This document shows, one piece after another, positions 4,631 to 6,997 of a DNA stretch of 6,997 nt (within the stretch, counting starts at the first letter, position 1; each line of letters starts with the position of its first letter). The notes beneath the pieces were generated by a model. The model was not told where the DNA came from, did no database searches, and saw nothing but the letters and a program-made list of their open reading frames with translations. Source of the DNA: CAZSPL01 sp964608735 (GTDB lineage: Bacteria > JAJVIF01 > JAPKYR01 > CAZSPL01); contig CAZSPL010000206.1 of the NCBI GenBank assembly GCA_964608735.1, positions 1 through 6,997 on the forward strand. The letters are read 5' to 3'. The translations under genes were made by a program, and so were the position numbers.

Positions 4631-6997
4631 TCAACTTCCCATCGCGTATAACTGGTGCCCCGATGTAAAGTAGATAGTGCCGTCGGCGGCGATGACCGGC
4701 GAGCCGGCGGAGTCGGAAAGGCCGAGAGTGGTGATATGGTTGCCGTCCGTGTCCCATATCTGCAAACCCGCGCCGTTGGAACCGTTGCCGCACCCGATGT
4801 AGACATAGTTATTTGCTGAAATTGCCATCATACCGGTGTGAATAGCGCCGAGTGATCTTTCCCATACGTAGCTGCCGTCCGATGGATCGAGTTTCCGGAA
4901 ATAGTAACCCGGATTGTCTTCGTCCCATCCGCCGGTGGCATAGATATAGCCGTCTGAATCCTGCGCCGGGGAGCAGTGAAGATAGAAACTCCACTGGGGC
5001 GTATACCATAGCTGGCTTCCGTCGGGCGCGAATTTGTTGACATCGTAGCCGCCGTCGCAGACTACATAGAAATTGTTGCTCTCATCCAGTGAGCCGGGAT
5101 ATGTTGTATGGTAATTGACATAGACGGCGGCCCACAGCGATGTGCCGTCCGGCGTGAATTTCCACAACTGCCCGCCGGGGTCGTTTACATAGATGTCGCC
5201 GTCGCTCCCGATGCAAGGGCTGTGATACTGCATATCGGAATAGGCATAGCCGTTTGTCGCGTGATGCCATTTGTAATTACCGTCCGAATCGATGCCCCAC
5301 GCCTTGGCGACGCTCATCGGCTTCAGGGTCTGGAAATAGACATCGCCGTTGTTGTCGAGCTTGGGCCCGCCGTCGATCAATTCATGGTCGGATGTGTATG
5401 AATTCGATAACTGGTAATACCAGATCAGGCTACCATCCGATGCATCGAGGCAGTAGATCCGCCCGCGGTATCCGTTGCTTCCTATGTTTCCACCGTCGCC
5501 GCCGTAATAGACACGCAGACCGTCGGGGGAAATGCAGGCGGTTCGCGGGGCATAGTTGCCGATATCCGGGAAATGCATCCATTTCTGGGAACCGTCCACC
5601 GGGTCGAGCGCGACCAGCCCAGGACAGGCATGACCCTGGGTGCCGGTTTTATAAATCCCTGCATAAACCGTGCCGTCAGGACCTATTGACGTATCCGACC
5701 AGACCGATTCGGCTGTGTATGTCCATTTGATATTGGTGCTGGTGGTGCCGTTGAATTCCGAGAGACAAGTCCCGCGCTGGTCGTGCCCCACACATGGCCA
5801 TACCGGCGTGGAGTCCTGGTTGATGGCGAAATCGCCGTCTGATATATCGAACGTCGCCGCGTTCGCCGCATCGGTCACGCGTACCCGCGCGGTGGTCGTC
5901 GGGTCGTTGGGCACGAACCACGTGAATGACCCGTCGTTCTCGGTGGTCGTTACGATGAGATGCACATCCGATGCGAAATCATCCTTCGAATATTCGAGCT
6001 TCACATCGGCGATCGGGCCCATGGAATCCCATGTGATGTCGTGCTCTGTCCAGGCATCCCATGATTCGCCGCCGTTGGGCGATGTTATCGTCAGGCCCAT
6101 TCCTTCGCTGTCGACGAAAGCGAAGTAGCGCTGGTATGCCGCCACCTTGCGTCCGGGAAGCAGCCCCTCATAGCCGATCTCCTCGCATTCGGCGGTGATG
6201 AGGATATCGAGCCATCCTTCGGGAGGGTTGGCATCCACTATTTCGACTTCGTATGTCGAATATCCCGGTCCGCCGCCGGTGGGGGTGTTGATGTTTATCG
6301 CGTTGAAATGCCCCGGCGATTCGACGCGCAGGACATTCAACTCGGGATTGTACCGGTCATAGACATTGAGGGTGAGCGACAAATCACCGCCGGAGACAGA
6401 ACCGTCATTGAAGAGGGTGTTGTCATTCTCGATGACATCGATGTAATATGCTTCAGGACGATTCGCTGCCGGCGCGAAATCACCGGGCACATTGTATGGC
6501 GGGCTGCCGCCGGGATACTGCCACGATGCGTCGACCGCGTAGTTGAAAATCAGCCCGTAGACATCCCACTCGATTTCGAATATCCGCACGTTCTTCTGTC
6601 CTGCCGAGAACAAGCCGCGCGTCGCGGGATTGAGTTCGGTGACATCGTCGTTCTGCCCGAGCCCGTCGGCGTAATATTTGTAGCCGTTGATGGTGGCGGC
6701 ATATTCGGCGACTTCATACGGCATCCCCATCAGGCCGTCCTTGTATGCGAAGATGGTTCCATCCATGGGAAATTCCGATGGATTCCACCACCGGGTGTAG
6801 CCGTCGGCATTTACCAGCCTGGTTTCATCCGGCTTGGCGAGGCGCACTTCGTTGTCGGCGAATCCGAAGAGGTTGCCGTCGGTGATGAGAATCCCGCACA
6901 CATCGAACCCGGTGAATTCATTCAATCCGAGGAACGCATGCCGCAGGCCGATTCCCGCGGTGACCGAATTTCCGTCGAACGCGACGCTTTCCAGCGA
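4631..6997 (-). CDS. Secreted-type protein with KNH-like domain and 8-blade PQQ-like propeller, N-terminus missing
   Basis: The frame is open to the right edge, so the start lies outside; 788 residues are visible (numbered from the edge), ending with TGA at 4631-4633. Residues 1-299 are not recognised: beta-rich, many aromatics, with RWWNPSEFPMDGTIFAY and ATINGYKYYADGLG as distinctive stretches. Residues 302-392 form a beta-sandwich of the KNH/Kre9-like type (ITSPNGGESWDAW, HDITWDS), common as a spacer module in bacterial surface proteins. Residues 424-788 carry eight blade repeats of the pattern DGxIYxG ... LDxxDGSxxW, as in PQQ-like/BamB-like propellers. The last blade lacks its final Trp strand, which IKWTYT at 423-428 could supply by circular closure. 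No catalytic residues, membrane anchor or C-terminal sorting signal are visible. It is probably an extracellular binding or structural protein; the ligand is unknown. Confidence 0.85.
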   Translation of the reverse strand, partial: SLESVAFDGNSVTAGIGLRHAFLGLNEFTGFDVCGILITDGNLFGFADNEVRLAKPDETRLVNADGYTRWWNPSEFPMDGTIFAYKDGLMGMPYEVAEYAATINGYKYYADGLGQNDDVTELNPATRGLFSAGQKNVRIFEIEWDVYGLIFNYAVDASWQYPGGSPPYNVPGDFAPAANRPEAYYIDVIENDNTLFNDGSVSGGDLSLTLNVYDRYNPELNVLRVESPGHFNAININTPTGGGPGYSTYEVEIVDANPPEGWLDILITAECEEIGYEGLLPGRKVAAYQRYFAFVDSEGMGLTITSPNGGESWDAWTEHDITWDSMGPIADVKLEYSKDDFASDVHLIVTTTENDGSFTWFVPNDPTTTARVRVTDAANAATFDISDGDFAINQDSTPVWPCVGHDQRGTCLSEFNGTTSTNIKWTYTAESVWSDTSIGPDGTVYAGIYKTGTQGHACPGLVALDPVDGSQKWMHFPDIGNYAPRTACISPDGLRVYYGGDGGNIGSNGYRGRIYCLDASDGSLIWYYQLSNSYTSDHELIDGGPKLDNNGDVYFQTLKPMSVAKAWGIDSDGNYKWHHATNGYAYSDMQYHSPCIGSDGDIYVNDPGGQLWKFTPDGTSLWAAVYVNYHTTYPGSLDESNNFYVVCDGGYDVNKFAPDGSQLWYTPQWSFYLHCSPAQDSDGYIYATGGWDEDNPGYYFRKLDPSDGSYVWERSLGAIHTGMMAISANNYVYIGCGNGSNGAGLQIWDTDGNHITTLGLSDSAGSPVIAADGTIYFTSGHQLYAMGS

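Noticed and set aside
5254..5730. A 158-codon plus-strand frame inside the propeller gene
   Set aside because: It is antisense to a clearly conserved PQQ-like propeller coding sequence, has shuffled low-complexity composition rich in Arg and Cys, and has no start signals.
6923..6925. TTG at 6923-6925 as the start of the propeller gene
   Set aside because: The frame stays open to the window edge with protein-like sequence upstream (SVAFDGNSVTAGIGLRHAFLG) and no signal peptide at this position, so the gene continues beyond the window.

Overview
The window reads like a chromosomal stretch from an uncultivated Gram-negative bacterium of moderately high GC. It carries a lipoprotein signal, extracytoplasmic HEAT-repeat proteins, a secreted-type multidomain beta-propeller and an SBBP-repeat protein. 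This mix is typical of large-genome environmental lineages, but nothing here fixes the phylum. There are no tRNA or rRNA genes, CRISPR arrays, transposase genes or phage genes.

Layout. (1) 1-182: the 3' end of a plus-strand SBBP beta-propeller protein. (2) 183-535: a gene-free stretch built of degenerate direct and inverted repeats. Its first unit includes the stop codon of the upstream gene, and its second unit looks like a decayed copy of that gene end. (3) 536-1984: two tandem minus-strand cassettes, each with a -10 box, a leader of about 310-320 nt, a small RRM-RGG RNA-binding protein and an intrinsic terminator. Proteins, leaders and terminators are all recognisably homologous, so the whole transcription unit was duplicated. 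(4) 1985-2129: a divergent promoter region with a perfect 21-bp dyad and a solo fragment of a repeat found again at 4510. (5) 2130-4496: two plus-strand HEAT-repeat genes, probably one operon. The first product is anchored by an N-terminal membrane helix and the second is a predicted lipoprotein. (6) 4510-4611: a 102-bp element of three hairpins bounded by inverted repeats, lying between convergent genes. (7) 4631-6997: a minus-strand gene, open at the window edge, for a secreted-type protein with an unrecognised N-terminal region, a KNH/Kre9-like beta-sandwich and a C-terminal PQQ-like propeller of eight blade repeats.

The strongest candidate for something undescribed is the long leader shared by the two RRM genes. 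Blocks of identical sequence are spread over about 260 nt of non-coding DNA. Two hairpins occur at equivalent places in both copies, one with a changed but still paired stem. The ribosome-binding region is almost identical. Small RRM-RGG proteins are cold-regulated RNA chaperones in cyanobacteria, so a cis-acting RNA element, perhaps temperature-responsive or autoregulated, is a reasonable hypothesis but is not shown by sequence alone. The HEAT pair and the propeller protein are likely cell-envelope proteins and have no visible functional link to the RRM cassettes.
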